This document shows, in pieces, positions 27,458 to 36,986 of a stretch of DNA of 64,000 nucleotides. Within the stretch, counting starts at the first letter, position 1, and each line of letters starts with the position of its first letter. The notes beneath the pieces were generated by a model, which worked only from the letters and a program-made list of their open reading frames with translations, was not told where the DNA came from and did not search any database. The translations under genes were made by a program, and so were the position numbers. The DNA comes from Leeuwenhoekiella sp. MAR_2009_132. Lineage in GTDB: Bacteria > Bacteroidota > Bacteroidia > Flavobacteriales > Flavobacteriaceae. The DNA is taken from contig NZ_JHZY01000004.1 in the NCBI RefSeq assembly GCF_000687915.1, forward strand, positions 561,001 to 625,000, in the 5' to 3' direction.

Positions 27458-28282
27458 ATGCAGCAAATTGTAAATTTTCTAATAAAGCATAGAAATTTTC
27501 TATTATTTGCTTTTTTGCTGTTCTTATCTCTAGTTTTTACCATACAGTCACACTCGTATCACCGTAGTAAATTTGTGAATTCTGCTAATTTTCTAAGCGG
27601 CGGAATTTACGGTGGCCTTGATGATATTTATGAATATTTTGATTTAAAGATTCATAATAAGCAACTCGTAGAAGAAAATAACAGGCTGCGCTCAAGGCTT
27701 TATAATATTACAGATAAGAACGTACAAAATCTTGATACACTAGCATTTAATTCATTATACCGTTTTACTACAGCTAAAGTAATTAATAACAATTACAACT
27801 TAAAAGATAACTTTCTTACACTACGCGGTGGTTCAAAAAAAGGAATAAAACAAGATCTTGGTGTAATAACAAGTAAAGGACTGGTAGGTATTATTGATAG
27901 GGTATCAAATAAATATGCTACAGTTTTAAGCATCTTAAACAGCAATTCTCAAATTAACGCAAAACTAAAAAAGAGTAATCACTTTGGTATTTTAGTTTGG
28001 AAAGGAGGAGATCCCAATATTGTTGATCTTGTTGATGTACAATCAAAAGCACCGGTCGCTCTTGGCGATACTATTGTTACAGGAGGTAAATCAACCATAT
28101 TTCCTGAGGGTATAGGAATAGGTACTATAGACAACTTTAAACTTGATCCCAGCGAGAATTTCTATACTATAAAAATCAAACTTTTTAATGACATGACTAA
28201 CGTAGGCTATGTTTATGTTATTGAAAATCTTGATAGCGAAGAGATAAAAACTTTAGAACAACAGACCGTAGATGAGCAGTAG
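27458..28282 (+). CDS. mreC: Rod shape-determining protein MreC
   Basis: MreC is a bitopic periplasmic organiser that activates PBP2-RodA. The 274-residue product has one N-terminal membrane helix (~13-30), a coiled coil (~60-85, KQLVEENNRLRSRLYNI) and two beta domains with GVITSKGLVGIIDRVSNKYA and VALGDTIVTGGKSTIFPEGI, typical of MreC. It starts 15 bases after mreB and overlaps mreD by 11 bases. Confidence 0.96.
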   Translation: MQQIVNFLIKHRNFLLFAFLLFLSLVFTIQSHSYHRSKFVNSANFLSGGIYGGLDDIYEYFDLKIHNKQLVEENNRLRSRLYNITDKNVQNLDTLAFNSLYRFTTAKVINNNYNLKDNFLTLRGGSKKGIKQDLGVITSKGLVGIIDRVSNKYATVLSILNSNSQINAKLKKSNHFGILVWKGGDPNIVDLVDVQSKAPVALGDTIVTGGKSTIFPEGIGIGTIDNFKLDPSENFYTIKIKLFNDMTNVGYVYVIENLDSEEIKTLEQQTVDEQ

Positions 28283-28778
28283 CATATTCACAAATATTCT
28301 GCGATTTGTATTACTAATACTTCTACAGGTTGCCATTTTTAATAACATTAATTTTTTGGGATATATTAATCCCTATCCATATGTCTTGTTCATCTTAATG
28401 TTTCCTATAGGTGACAATAGAGCTTTACTTATTTTCTTAAGCTTCCTACTAGGACTCACATTAGATATGTTTAGTAATAGTGGTGGTATGCACGCGGCAT
28501 CATGTGTAACCATAGCTTATCTGAGGCCGTGGATTTTACAATCTATTTTTGGTGTAGCTTATGAGTATAATGCAATAAAAGTTACTAAAGCAGATTTTGG
28601 AGAACGCCTCCTGTACGTAAGTATTTTAGTTTTTACACATCATCTCATACTATTCTTTGTTGAAAGTTTTAACTTCTCAGACATAATCTATATACTTAAG
28701 AAAACGTTCTTCAGTGGTATATTTAGTGTACTGCTCTGTTTGATTTTCATAACCCTATTTAGCTTTAAGCGTAAATGA
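28272..28778 (+). CDS. mreD: Rod shape-determining protein MreD
   Basis: The 168-residue hydrophobic protein has about five membrane helices. It includes NPYPYVLFILMFPIG and FLSFLLGLTLDMFSNSGGMH, the family pattern with an Asp in the third segment. It stabilises MreC in the elongasome. Overlaps with mreC (11 bases) and mrdA (4 bases, ATGA) point to translational coupling. Confidence 0.93.
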   Translation: MSSSIFTNILRFVLLILLQVAIFNNINFLGYINPYPYVLFILMFPIGDNRALLIFLSFLLGLTLDMFSNSGGMHAASCVTIAYLRPWILQSIFGVAYEYNAIKVTKADFGERLLYVSILVFTHHLILFFVESFNFSDIIYILKKTFFSGIFSVLLCLIFITLFSFKRK

Positions 28779-30688
28779 GAAAAATTTTACTTTTTTCAAT
28801 TGTACTTATATCCGGTTTTTTGCTCACCGGAAGGCTATTCTATTTGCAAATATTAGATACATCCTACGCCAGTCTTTCAGAAAATAATGCCATAAAACGC
28901 TTTTTTGATTATCCGCAGCGAGGTCATATTTATGATCGAAGTGGCAATCTTTTAGTAAGCAACCAGCCTTCTTATGATGTTATGGTTATTCCTCGTGAGG
29001 TTAAACCATTTGATACGCTCGAGTTTTGCGGACTTTTAAAAATGGATAAGGAGATGCTTATAAACCGACTTAAAAAAGCCCGGGTTTATTCTCCACGATT
29101 ACCATCTATTGTCATACCCCAACTTACTAAATCTGAATATGCTTACCTTCAGGAGAAGATGCGTAAATATGACGGCTTTTTTATTCAAAAGAGATCGTTA
29201 AGGGATTATCAAATAGATTACGGAGCAAATTTTTTAGGCTATATAGCCGAAGTTAATTACAAAGATATTGAAGACAACCCCTACTATCAATCTGGGGATT
29301 TAAAAGGAAGAACAGGCGTTGAAAAACAATATGAGGAAGTTCTACGTGGTGTAAAAGGAGTTAAATACATACAAAAAGATCGCTTTAATAGAGATATTGG
29401 CCCCTATAAAAATGGAAGCCTTGACACCTTACCATCACCGGGTAAGGATTTGACCCTTACAATAGATTCTGATCTTCAGCAATATGGTGAAGATTTAATG
29501 ATCAATAAACGTGGCGGAATTGTAGCAATTGAGCCTTCTTCGGGAGAAATACTAGCACTTATCTCTGCTCCTAACTTTGATCCTGCACTACTCGTAGGAA
29601 GAGAACGCTCAAGAAATTTTACAAAATTATACTACGACTCTATAGCAAAACCTCTTTTTGATAGAGGCTTACAGGCACAATACCCCCCGGGATCTCCTTT
29701 TAAAACACTCAATGCACTAATTGCACTACAGGAAGATGTAGTAGATTCTGAAGAAGCATTCTCATGTCATGGCGGCTACTTTTACGGTTCTCACGGTAGA
29801 AAATTAGGGTGCCACCACCATCCTAGTCCGCTAAGTATGATACCAGGTATTGCAAATTCTTGTAACGCCTATTTTGCTAATGTGTACCGCAGGGTAATTG
29901 AAAAATACAACACTCCTCAAGAAGGCATGGATGTTTGGAAAAATCACCTGGAGAGTTTTGGTCTTGGCGGCTATATGGGTACAGATTTACCTACAGGTCA
30001 GCCTGGTTTTATTCCTGACAGTAAATATTATAATAAAGCTTACGATTACCCAAAATACAAATGGTTTAGCACAGCTACAATCTCAAACTCTATAGGACAG
30101 GGAGAAGTGAGTCTTACTCCTATTCAATTAGCAAATGTAACCGCAGCGATAGCAAATAGAGGCTGGTTCTACACACCTCATATTTTAAAAAGTATAGAAC
30201 ATCAAACTGAGTTAATACCTGAAGAATATAGAACTAAAAACGTTACCACTATAGATGCTTCAAATTTTGAACCGGTAGTTGAAGGTATGTTTGGTGCCTA
30301 TAATTACGGCACAGCAGCAGGTATTAAAATACCCGGTATAGATATTTGTGGAAAAACCGGTACTGCTGAAAATTATACGCGTATAGACGGGCATAGAGCT
30401 CAATTGACAGATCACTCCATATTTGTGGCTTTTGCACCTAAAGACAATCCTAAAATTGCAATAGCCGTTTTTGTAGAAAATGGATATTGGGGTTCTCGAT
30501 ATGCAGGGAAAATTGCCAGTTTAATGATCGAAAAATACATTAAAGGTGAGGTCACACGTAAAGATATTGAAGAATACGTTCTATCAAATAGTCTTGAAGA
30601 CGAGTATGCAAAACCACTTAGCGGAAAGCCGTTTCCCATTAACGACGGTAAAAAAATAAGTGGTGTTCCTAAAAAAGTAGAGCTTTAA
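28775..30688 (+). CDS. mrdA: Penicillin-binding protein 2 (elongation transpeptidase)
   Basis: PBP2 cross-links side-wall peptidoglycan together with RodA. The 637-residue protein has an N-terminal membrane anchor (~5-22) and a pedestal domain (PQRGHIYDRSGNLLVSN; LKGRTGVEKQYEEVLRG). All three transpeptidase motifs are present: SPFK (catalytic Ser ~307), SCN (in IANSCNAYF) and KTG (CGKTGTAEN). The last bases overlap the rodA start codon by one (TAATG). Confidence 0.97.
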   Translation: MRKILLFSIVLISGFLLTGRLFYLQILDTSYASLSENNAIKRFFDYPQRGHIYDRSGNLLVSNQPSYDVMVIPREVKPFDTLEFCGLLKMDKEMLINRLKKARVYSPRLPSIVIPQLTKSEYAYLQEKMRKYDGFFIQKRSLRDYQIDYGANFLGYIAEVNYKDIEDNPYYQSGDLKGRTGVEKQYEEVLRGVKGVKYIQKDRFNRDIGPYKNGSLDTLPSPGKDLTLTIDSDLQQYGEDLMINKRGGIVAIEPSSGEILALISAPNFDPALLVGRERSRNFTKLYYDSIAKPLFDRGLQAQYPPGSPFKTLNALIALQEDVVDSEEAFSCHGGYFYGSHGRKLGCHHHPSPLSMIPGIANSCNAYFANVYRRVIEKYNTPQEGMDVWKNHLESFGLGGYMGTDLPTGQPGFIPDSKYYNKAYDYPKYKWFSTATISNSIGQGEVSLTPIQLANVTAAIANRGWFYTPHILKSIEHQTELIPEEYRTKNVTTIDASNFEPVVEGMFGAYNYGTAAGIKIPGIDICGKTGTAENYTRIDGHRAQLTDHSIFVAFAPKDNPKIAIAVFVENGYWGSRYAGKIASLMIEKYIKGEVTRKDIEEYVLSNSLEDEYAKPLSGKPFPINDGKKISGVPKKVEL

Positions 30689-31950
30689 TGAATAGTTTTT
30701 CTAAAGCTTACGGTAATTTTGACTGGGTTATAATTGTTTTATTTCTAGCACTAGTTCTTATAGGATGGCTTAATATTTACTCAGCTTCCGTTGATCCTAC
30801 GGGGGTTGCTGAATTTTTTAGCTTTGATAATTTATTTACAAGACAACTTCTTTTTATAGGCCTAAGTTTTCTCATTATAATTTTTATACTATCACTTGAC
30901 GCTAAGTTTTTTGAGCGTTTTGCAAGTGTGATTTATGTCATATCTATTGTCTCATTATTGGGACTTTTCGTATTTGGTAAAAATATTTCCGGAGCTACAA
31001 GTTGGTATTCTTTTGGAAGTTTTGGTATACAACCCAGTGAATTTGCCAAAGCAGCAACAGCCCTTGCGCTGTCAAAATATTTAAGCGATATTCAAACCGA
31101 TGTTAAATCATTTATGCATCAGTTACGTGCTTTTGTGATTATTGCCCTGCCAGCAATTTGTATTGTACCTCAACCCGATCCTGGTAGTGCTCTGGTTTAT
31201 GCTGCCTTTTTCTTTCCGCTTTACAGAGAGGGTTTATCTGGTGTTTATTTAATTATTGGCTCGGTTACCATAGCCTTATTTGTACTCACATTGGCATTTG
31301 GCCCCTTGTGGGTGGTTCTGGGAATTGTTTTAATAGCCCTTGCATTGCTATTTAAGAATCGTAAAAAGCGTTTTGGAAAACGCCTGTTTTATATTCTCCC
31401 TATCGTATCAATTCTTTTTGTTTTTTCGGTAAACTATATATTTCAAAATGTTTTTGAGCAGCGCCACAGAGACCGTTTTAATGTGGTTTTAGGTAAAGAT
31501 GTAGATATGAAAAGCATAGGATATAACACCTATCAATCTGAAATTGCAATTGGTAATGGAGGCCTAACCGGAAAAGGTTTTTTAAAAGGAACTCAAACTA
31601 AAGGTGACTTTGTTCCCGAACAGCATACAGACTACATTTTTAGCACCGTAGGCGAAGAATGGGGGTTTTTAGGAAGTACCTTGGTTATTGCCTTATTTGT
31701 GGGCTTAATGTTACGAATTATCGTTTTGGCAGAACGGCAAAAGAGTCAGTTTAGCCGTATTTATGGATACAGTATCGCCGGCATATTATTTATTCATTTT
31801 ATAATAAATATAGGAATGGTTACCGGGGTTTTTCCTACCGTGGGTATACCGTTACCCTTCTTTAGTTATGGAGGTTCGGGACTTTGGGGATTCACGATTT
31901 TACTATTTATTTTCGTTAAACTCGATTCAGATAGAATAAATCAGTGGTAG
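30688..31950 (+). CDS. rodA: Peptidoglycan polymerase RodA (SEDS family)
   Basis: RodA polymerises lipid II glycan chains with PBP2. The 420-residue protein has about ten membrane helices. SEDS landmarks visible are GATSWYSFGSFGIQPSEFAK, PQPDPGSALVY (with the Asp needed for activity in the family), QSEIAIGNGGLTGKGFLKGTQ and PFFSYGGSGLWGF near the C-terminus. It is the last gene of the mre run; a convergent nuclease gene ends 8 bases away. Confidence 0.97.
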   Translation: MNSFSKAYGNFDWVIIVLFLALVLIGWLNIYSASVDPTGVAEFFSFDNLFTRQLLFIGLSFLIIIFILSLDAKFFERFASVIYVISIVSLLGLFVFGKNISGATSWYSFGSFGIQPSEFAKAATALALSKYLSDIQTDVKSFMHQLRAFVIIALPAICIVPQPDPGSALVYAAFFFPLYREGLSGVYLIIGSVTIALFVLTLAFGPLWVVLGIVLIALALLFKNRKKRFGKRLFYILPIVSILFVFSVNYIFQNVFEQRHRDRFNVVLGKDVDMKSIGYNTYQSEIAIGNGGLTGKGFLKGTQTKGDFVPEQHTDYIFSTVGEEWGFLGSTLVIALFVGLMLRIIVLAERQKSQFSRIYGYSIAGILFIHFIINIGMVTGVFPTVGIPLPFFSYGGSGLWGFTILLFIFVKLDSDRINQW

Positions 31951-31958
31951 TTAAAAGT

Positions 31959-32765
31959 TTAAAATTGCCAGTCACTGAGATTAGTTTTTTGTTCCATCGC
32001 TTTTTCGATTGAGTCGTCTAACTTCGGAAAGAAATCAATTCCTGTACTAGCTTCTAAAGCATCAAGTGTAATTACAAATTCGTTTAAATTTTTTGTGCTT
32101 TCGCTATGCGGAATTAAGAAGGCTATACACGTATACCCGGAATCAGTTTTACGCAATATCACTTTATAAAATGCTTTAGGAACATAAACGTGCTCACTAC
32201 CTATTGTTTCTAGGGGATTATCTAAAACTCCGGCTGTAACCACTGTAAGAGAATCAAATTTACTCGCCCAGTCGCGCACTTGATTCTCTAAACGATTCCA
32301 GATGCCACTATTAAAATCATGCAATTGCGGGCTAATATTACTCGTCAAAAAAGTTTCATTATACGCCTGAGTACTAAATTTACGATCCCCTGCAGGACAT
32401 AAATGTCCTCTGTCATAACCACTATTTTTATAATTACGCCAGTTTGCAGCTCCAGTACTTACGGCAGGATCTACATCAAAATATGGTCTTGACTGGTCTT
32501 CTCCATGCAGCTGATCTTTAGTAAGTGTATAAGCAACCCAGGCAGCCTGCTCTGCTTCCTCATTATAACTTAGACTATAATATGTATGATGCACTATAGT
32601 CTTAGCTACGGCCTCTGGTAAGAAGTAGTTCAAATTAGTCTCTTTAACAACTCTGCTGGCATCTACAACTTCTATTTTATCTTGCTTCTCTATGTATTTT
32701 TCACCTACATAAATAGCAGCAATAGCGAACATCATTAAAAAAGGATAGGTATATTTTCTACTCAT
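31959..32765 (-). CDS. DNA/RNA non-specific endonuclease (NUC1 family), exported
   Basis: The 268-residue product has an N-terminal hydrophobic segment (~5-21) serving as signal or anchor. It then has the beta-beta-alpha-metal nuclease domain with the DRGH motif (SGYDRGHLCPAGDRKFS; His is the general base) and the metal-binding Asn downstream (TFLTSNISPQLHDFN). Such enzymes degrade extracellular or periplasmic nucleic acid. It lies 6 bases after the OppC-like permease stop, so it may be cotranscribed with it and the Prc protease. Confidence 0.92.
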   Translation of the reverse strand: MSRKYTYPFLMMFAIAAIYVGEKYIEKQDKIEVVDASRVVKETNLNYFLPEAVAKTIVHHTYYSLSYNEEAEQAAWVAYTLTKDQLHGEDQSRPYFDVDPAVSTGAANWRNYKNSGYDRGHLCPAGDRKFSTQAYNETFLTSNISPQLHDFNSGIWNRLENQVRDWASKFDSLTVVTAGVLDNPLETIGSEHVYVPKAFYKVILRKTDSGYTCIAFLIPHSESTKNLNEFVITLDALEASTGIDFFPKLDDSIEKAMEQKTNLSDWQF

Positions 32766-32771
32766 AACTTA

Positions 32772-33890
32772 TTAATTAACGCCTTTTACATCTAGCGCAT
32801 CACGTAAAGCATTACCCATTAGCATAAATGCCATAACTAAACTCATGATGGCAAGGCCCGGTATTATAGCAAGATAAGCCTTACCTAAAATAATATAAGA
32901 ATAGTGATCTTTTATCATTGCTCCCCAACTCGGGATGGGTGGCTGTGCTCCTATACCCAAAAAACTTAGACCGCTTTCAATTAAAATAGCTCCTGCAAAA
33001 TTTGCAGCACTTATTACAATAACCGGAGCAAGAATGTTAGGTAATATATGTTTAAAAAGAATACGCATATTTTTATATCCTAAAGCTCTGGCTGCGGTAA
33101 CATATTGCGCTTCTTTGACACTCAAAACCTGCCCTCTTACCACTCGAGCTACCTCAACCCACATGGTAAGACCTACAGCTATAAAAACCTGCCAAAAACC
33201 TTTACCAAGAGCTAATGTTATTGCAATAACAAGAAGTAAGGTGGGTATTGACCAGGTGACATTAATAATCCACATTATGAAAGCATCAAGTTTACCGCCA
33301 TAGTAACCACCTATTGCCCCCAAAAAAACACCAATTATCAAGGAGATCAAGACGGCAACAAAACCTATACTAAACGAGATACGTGTTCCTATAAGCATTC
33401 TGCTTAAAAGATCTCTCCCGTATTTATCTGTACCCAATAAAAATGTTTTTTCGCTAATAAACTGATCTTCAAAATCAATTTGATTTAAAGCTTGTAGATT
33501 GAAATCTGATAATGGAATAGCTTTTGTCAATTCGGTGACACCATCTTCTGTATAAGGTACATACTCTACTTCGGTGTCCAAAATTTTATAACTAAAAATC
33601 GGAATTTCTGTATCTGTGTTAGACTTGCCATTAAAAGCTTTTTCTAAAAAACCCTCTTTATTATTACTAGACCCCGGAACAGTTAACATGGTAACCGTAA
33701 AACCGGGCTTTTTAGAATGAATCGAAAGATGCATTTGATTTGCATTCTGAGTATCATCTGGAGCCAATAGATAAGCAAATACAGCAACTAAACCGCAAAC
33801 GACGATATATATTAAACTCAAAACGCCCCAGAAATTTTTTAAAAATTTCCGGAGCGCTAATTGAGATAAAGAACTTGAATGATCTGCCAT
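32772..33890 (-). CDS. OppC/DppC-type ABC transporter permease
   Basis: The 372-residue protein has an N-terminal membrane helix (~20-44) and a roughly 110-residue insertion. The binding-protein-dependent permease core follows, with LGTDKYGRDLLSRMLIGTR, the cytoplasmic EAA loop (VVRGQVLSVKEAQYVTAARALGY, then LFKHILPNILAPVIVIS) and five further helices. It resembles peptide permeases. The partner permease, ATPases and binding protein are not adjacent, so they must be encoded elsewhere if they exist. It sits between prc and the nuclease. Confidence 0.92.
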   Translation of the reverse strand: MADHSSSLSQLALRKFLKNFWGVLSLIYIVVCGLVAVFAYLLAPDDTQNANQMHLSIHSKKPGFTVTMLTVPGSSNNKEGFLEKAFNGKSNTDTEIPIFSYKILDTEVEYVPYTEDGVTELTKAIPLSDFNLQALNQIDFEDQFISEKTFLLGTDKYGRDLLSRMLIGTRISFSIGFVAVLISLIIGVFLGAIGGYYGGKLDAFIMWIINVTWSIPTLLLVIAITLALGKGFWQVFIAVGLTMWVEVARVVRGQVLSVKEAQYVTAARALGYKNMRILFKHILPNILAPVIVISAANFAGAILIESGLSFLGIGAQPPIPSWGAMIKDHYSYIILGKAYLAIIPGLAIMSLVMAFMLMGNALRDALDVKGVN

Positions 33891-33893
33891 AGG

Positions 33894-36035
33894 TTAATCC
33901 CTAACGTCAGCCAGTTTGCTTCTTCTAATATTATTTACTTTTAAATCTTCAAGAACATTAATAGCTTCTTCCATATAAACGTCTTTGGCTAATTCTGCAT
34001 GCCAGCGCTCTCTTTTTTGAGCAAGCGTAGTATCTGATTTGAATAATTGAGTTTCGTAAGGCAATGATTTAAAAGTAAGATTTGAATTATAATCTCGCAA
34101 ACCATCGAAACGCTTAGCTTCAGCTACATTAATCTCCATTTTAGACTTATAAGCATCAAAATTAAGTGGCCAGATTGAATCATCTTGTTTACTCTTAATC
34201 CATTTAGCATTCTCTTCTACAAGTTTTAAATACTCATTTTGAGCCATTCTTTTTTTACTGCTATTTATCGTTTGATCATAATCTATATAACCATCCCAAA
34301 CTTTATAATCTGCAGCTGCAATTTTATCCCACGGTAACGGATTCTCAAGATCTTTCTCTCCTATATCAATATAGCTATATTTATCTGGGACAACAACATC
34401 ACTCTTCACTCCTTCAAGTTGTGTTGAACCTCCATTTATACGATAGAATTTCTGGGTGGTTATTTTTAAGGCACCCATATCTCCTAAATCATTTTGACGT
34501 AACCAGCGGTTAAGGTCATATACATTTTGTACGGTTCCCTTACCATAAGTTTGCTTACTCCCTAAAATAACTGCTCTCTTATAATCCTGCATTGCTGCAG
34601 CAAGAATCTCACTTGCAGAAGCAGAAATCTCATTTACCAAAATAACTAAAGGCTTATCCCATATAATTTCAGGATCTTTATCCTGTAAAATCTCGCTTTC
34701 TGCACCATTAGATTTTACCTGTACTACTGGTCCTTCTTTTATAAATAAACCGGCGATATCAACAACTGTAGAAAGTGAACCACCACCATTATTACGTAAA
34801 TCTATTACTAGACCATCTGCACCTTCTTCGTTAAGCCTAATAATTTCTTTTTTTACATCTGTAGCTGCATTACGCTCCTCTGCATTTTGCATATCAAAGT
34901 AGAACTTAGGTAAATTGATTACCCCATATGTGCGATCATTTTTCTCTACCGTAGTAGATTTTGCATAGGTTTCCTCAAGTTCTACAACATCACGTGTGAT
35001 TGCTATATTTTTTATTGTCCCGTCTTTCTTCTTTACATTTAAAGTAACAACGGTTCCCTTTGGACCTTTAATAAGCTCTACCGCATCATCGAGACGCATC
35101 CCAACAACACTGGTAGCAACCTCTTCTTTTTCTTGCTTAACTTTTAAAATAATATCACCTTCCTCAAGCTCTTCACCTCTCCAGGCAGGACCTCCCGAAA
35201 TAACTTCAGTAATACTTATTTCGTTACTTTTTTTCTGAAGACGAGCACCTATTCCCTGAAACTGACCACTCATCTGCATATCAAAACGGTCTTTATCTAC
35301 AGGAGCGAAGTATGCTGTATGAGGGTCAAATTCTTCAACAATAGAATTTATATATACCGAAAAATAATCTTCGCGATCAAAATCATCTGTAAATTCAAAA
35401 TATTCTATATATGATTTTTTTGTACTCTCTCGAGATTCTTTTTCAAGCTCTACGTTACTAAGTGCTTTGTATCCTGACGAGTCCTTTTCTTTCTTAGCTT
35501 CTTCTTCAATACGGTCGTAATACACACCTATCGTACTAAATTTTAATTGGCTTCTCCAACGGTCTTTAAGCTCTTTCCTATTTTTAGCATACTCCAGATT
35601 CTCGTAGTCTGTATCTATAGTTTCATTTTCTGTATAGTCAAAAGGCTTATCGAGAATATCTACATAAATCTCTTTAGATTCTTCCATACGTTGTCTTAAA
35701 CGCGTGTAGGCTAAATCAAAAAATGTAATATCTTCTTTACGTATCTGGTCATCTATCTCAAATTTATAGACCTCAAACTCTTTAATGTCACTTTGTAAAA
35801 AATAACGTTTTAATGGGTCAAGTGCCGTTACAAAGTCTTTAAAAACTTGTTCTGAAAATTCATCATTAAATTCTTTAGCATCGTAATGTCCTTTTTCCAA
35901 AACATATGAAATCAAACTAATGAGAACTTTATCTTTTCCCGGATCTTCATTATTTGTTGTAAAACTGCAAGACGCAGCTCCCAACAATAATGCTAAAACC
36001 AGAACTTTCACATTTTTTATCATAATTCGTTGCAT
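33894..36035 (-). CDS. prc: Carboxy-terminal processing protease (Tsp/Prc, S41A)
   Basis: Prc is a periplasmic Ser/Lys protease that trims or degrades envelope proteins from the C-terminus. The 713-residue product is predicted to be a lipoprotein (lipobox LGAASC, Cys23 from this start; a second Met at 36023 would also work). It has an N-terminal helical domain, a PDZ domain (GIGARLQKKSNEISITEVIS... GDIILKV), and the S41 core with NEISASASEILAAAMQDYKR (Ser nucleophile) and KQTYGKGTVQ (Lys base). A C-terminal DUF3340-like region completes it. Length and order match the Tsp group. Confidence 0.95.
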   Translation of the reverse strand: MQRIMIKNVKVLVLALLLGAASCSFTTNNEDPGKDKVLISLISYVLEKGHYDAKEFNDEFSEQVFKDFVTALDPLKRYFLQSDIKEFEVYKFEIDDQIRKEDITFFDLAYTRLRQRMEESKEIYVDILDKPFDYTENETIDTDYENLEYAKNRKELKDRWRSQLKFSTIGVYYDRIEEEAKKEKDSSGYKALSNVELEKESRESTKKSYIEYFEFTDDFDREDYFSVYINSIVEEFDPHTAYFAPVDKDRFDMQMSGQFQGIGARLQKKSNEISITEVISGGPAWRGEELEEGDIILKVKQEKEEVATSVVGMRLDDAVELIKGPKGTVVTLNVKKKDGTIKNIAITRDVVELEETYAKSTTVEKNDRTYGVINLPKFYFDMQNAEERNAATDVKKEIIRLNEEGADGLVIDLRNNGGGSLSTVVDIAGLFIKEGPVVQVKSNGAESEILQDKDPEIIWDKPLVILVNEISASASEILAAAMQDYKRAVILGSKQTYGKGTVQNVYDLNRWLRQNDLGDMGALKITTQKFYRINGGSTQLEGVKSDVVVPDKYSYIDIGEKDLENPLPWDKIAAADYKVWDGYIDYDQTINSSKKRMAQNEYLKLVEENAKWIKSKQDDSIWPLNFDAYKSKMEINVAEAKRFDGLRDYNSNLTFKSLPYETQLFKSDTTLAQKRERWHAELAKDVYMEEAINVLEDLKVNNIRRSKLADVRD

Positions 36036-36167
36036 TTTCTTCTTTTTACTAGCAAGCTACATTAAAAACCGTGCCACGACCCTAAGTTTACGCTAATAAT
36101 TTGTTAAACGTTAAGCCGTGTAATGGCTCGGTAATTTAGTATTTTAGCACTAGAAAGCAAAACTTAT

Positions 36168-36950
36168 ATGGCTCAGCAAAAACCGTTAATTTTAATCACT
36201 AATGACGATGGCATCACCGCCCCCGGCATTCGCAAACTAATTAGCATCATGCAAGAAATAGGTGATGTTGTTGTCGTAGCTCCTGACAGTCCGCAAAGCG
36301 GAATGGGTCACGCTATAACTGTAAATGACACTATTTATTGTGATCCTGTAAAGGAATTTCAAGATGAAAACCATAAAGAATACAGTTGCTCTGGTACTCC
36401 TGCAGACTGTGTTAAGATTGCCGTACAGGAAATCATGCACCGTAAACCAGACATTTGTGTAAGTGGTATTAATCACGGTTCAAATTCTTCGATAAATGTC
36501 ATCTATTCTGGTACAATGAGTGCCGCAGTAGAGGCCGGTGTAGAAGGGATTCCTGCAATTGGCTTTTCATTACTTGATTATTCTATAGATGCAGATTTTT
36601 CACATTGTGATACCTTTGTAAAAAGCATAACCTTACAAGTCCTCAAAAACGGATTGCCAAAAGGTGTTGTGCTCAATGTAAATATCCCAAAACTAAAAGC
36701 CAGTGAAATTTGCGGAATAAAGGTAGGGAGACAAGCAAAAGCACAATGGAAAGAGAAATTTGATAAACGTACAAATCCTATGGGTCGCGATTATTACTGG
36801 CTTAGTGGCGAGTTTGTAAATGAAGATAAAGGAAACGATACAGACGAGTGGGCTTTAGCAAATGGTTACGTTTCGGTGGTACCGGTGCAGTTTGACCTTA
36901 CAGCACACGATTTTGTAGCAACTTTAAATAAATGGAGTTTTACTTCTTAA
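36168..36950 (+). CDS. surE: 5'-nucleotidase SurE
   Basis: SurE is a metal-dependent survival-type phosphatase acting on nucleoside monophosphates. The 260-residue product has the metal-binding start ITNDDGITAPGI (Asp-Asp), PDSPQSGMGHAIT, CSGTPADCVK and VSGINHGSNSSINVIYSGT, with the Asn and Ser ligands. It is divergent from prc across 132 bases and is followed 36 bases later by lpxB. Confidence 0.97.
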   Translation: MAQQKPLILITNDDGITAPGIRKLISIMQEIGDVVVVAPDSPQSGMGHAITVNDTIYCDPVKEFQDENHKEYSCSGTPADCVKIAVQEIMHRKPDICVSGINHGSNSSINVIYSGTMSAAVEAGVEGIPAIGFSLLDYSIDADFSHCDTFVKSITLQVLKNGLPKGVVLNVNIPKLKASEICGIKVGRQAKAQWKEKFDKRTNPMGRDYYWLSGEFVNEDKGNDTDEWALANGYVSVVPVQFDLTAHDFVATLNKWSFTS

Positions 36951-36986
36951 GTTTTCCGACAGGCATAATTAATTAAACAAAATTCC

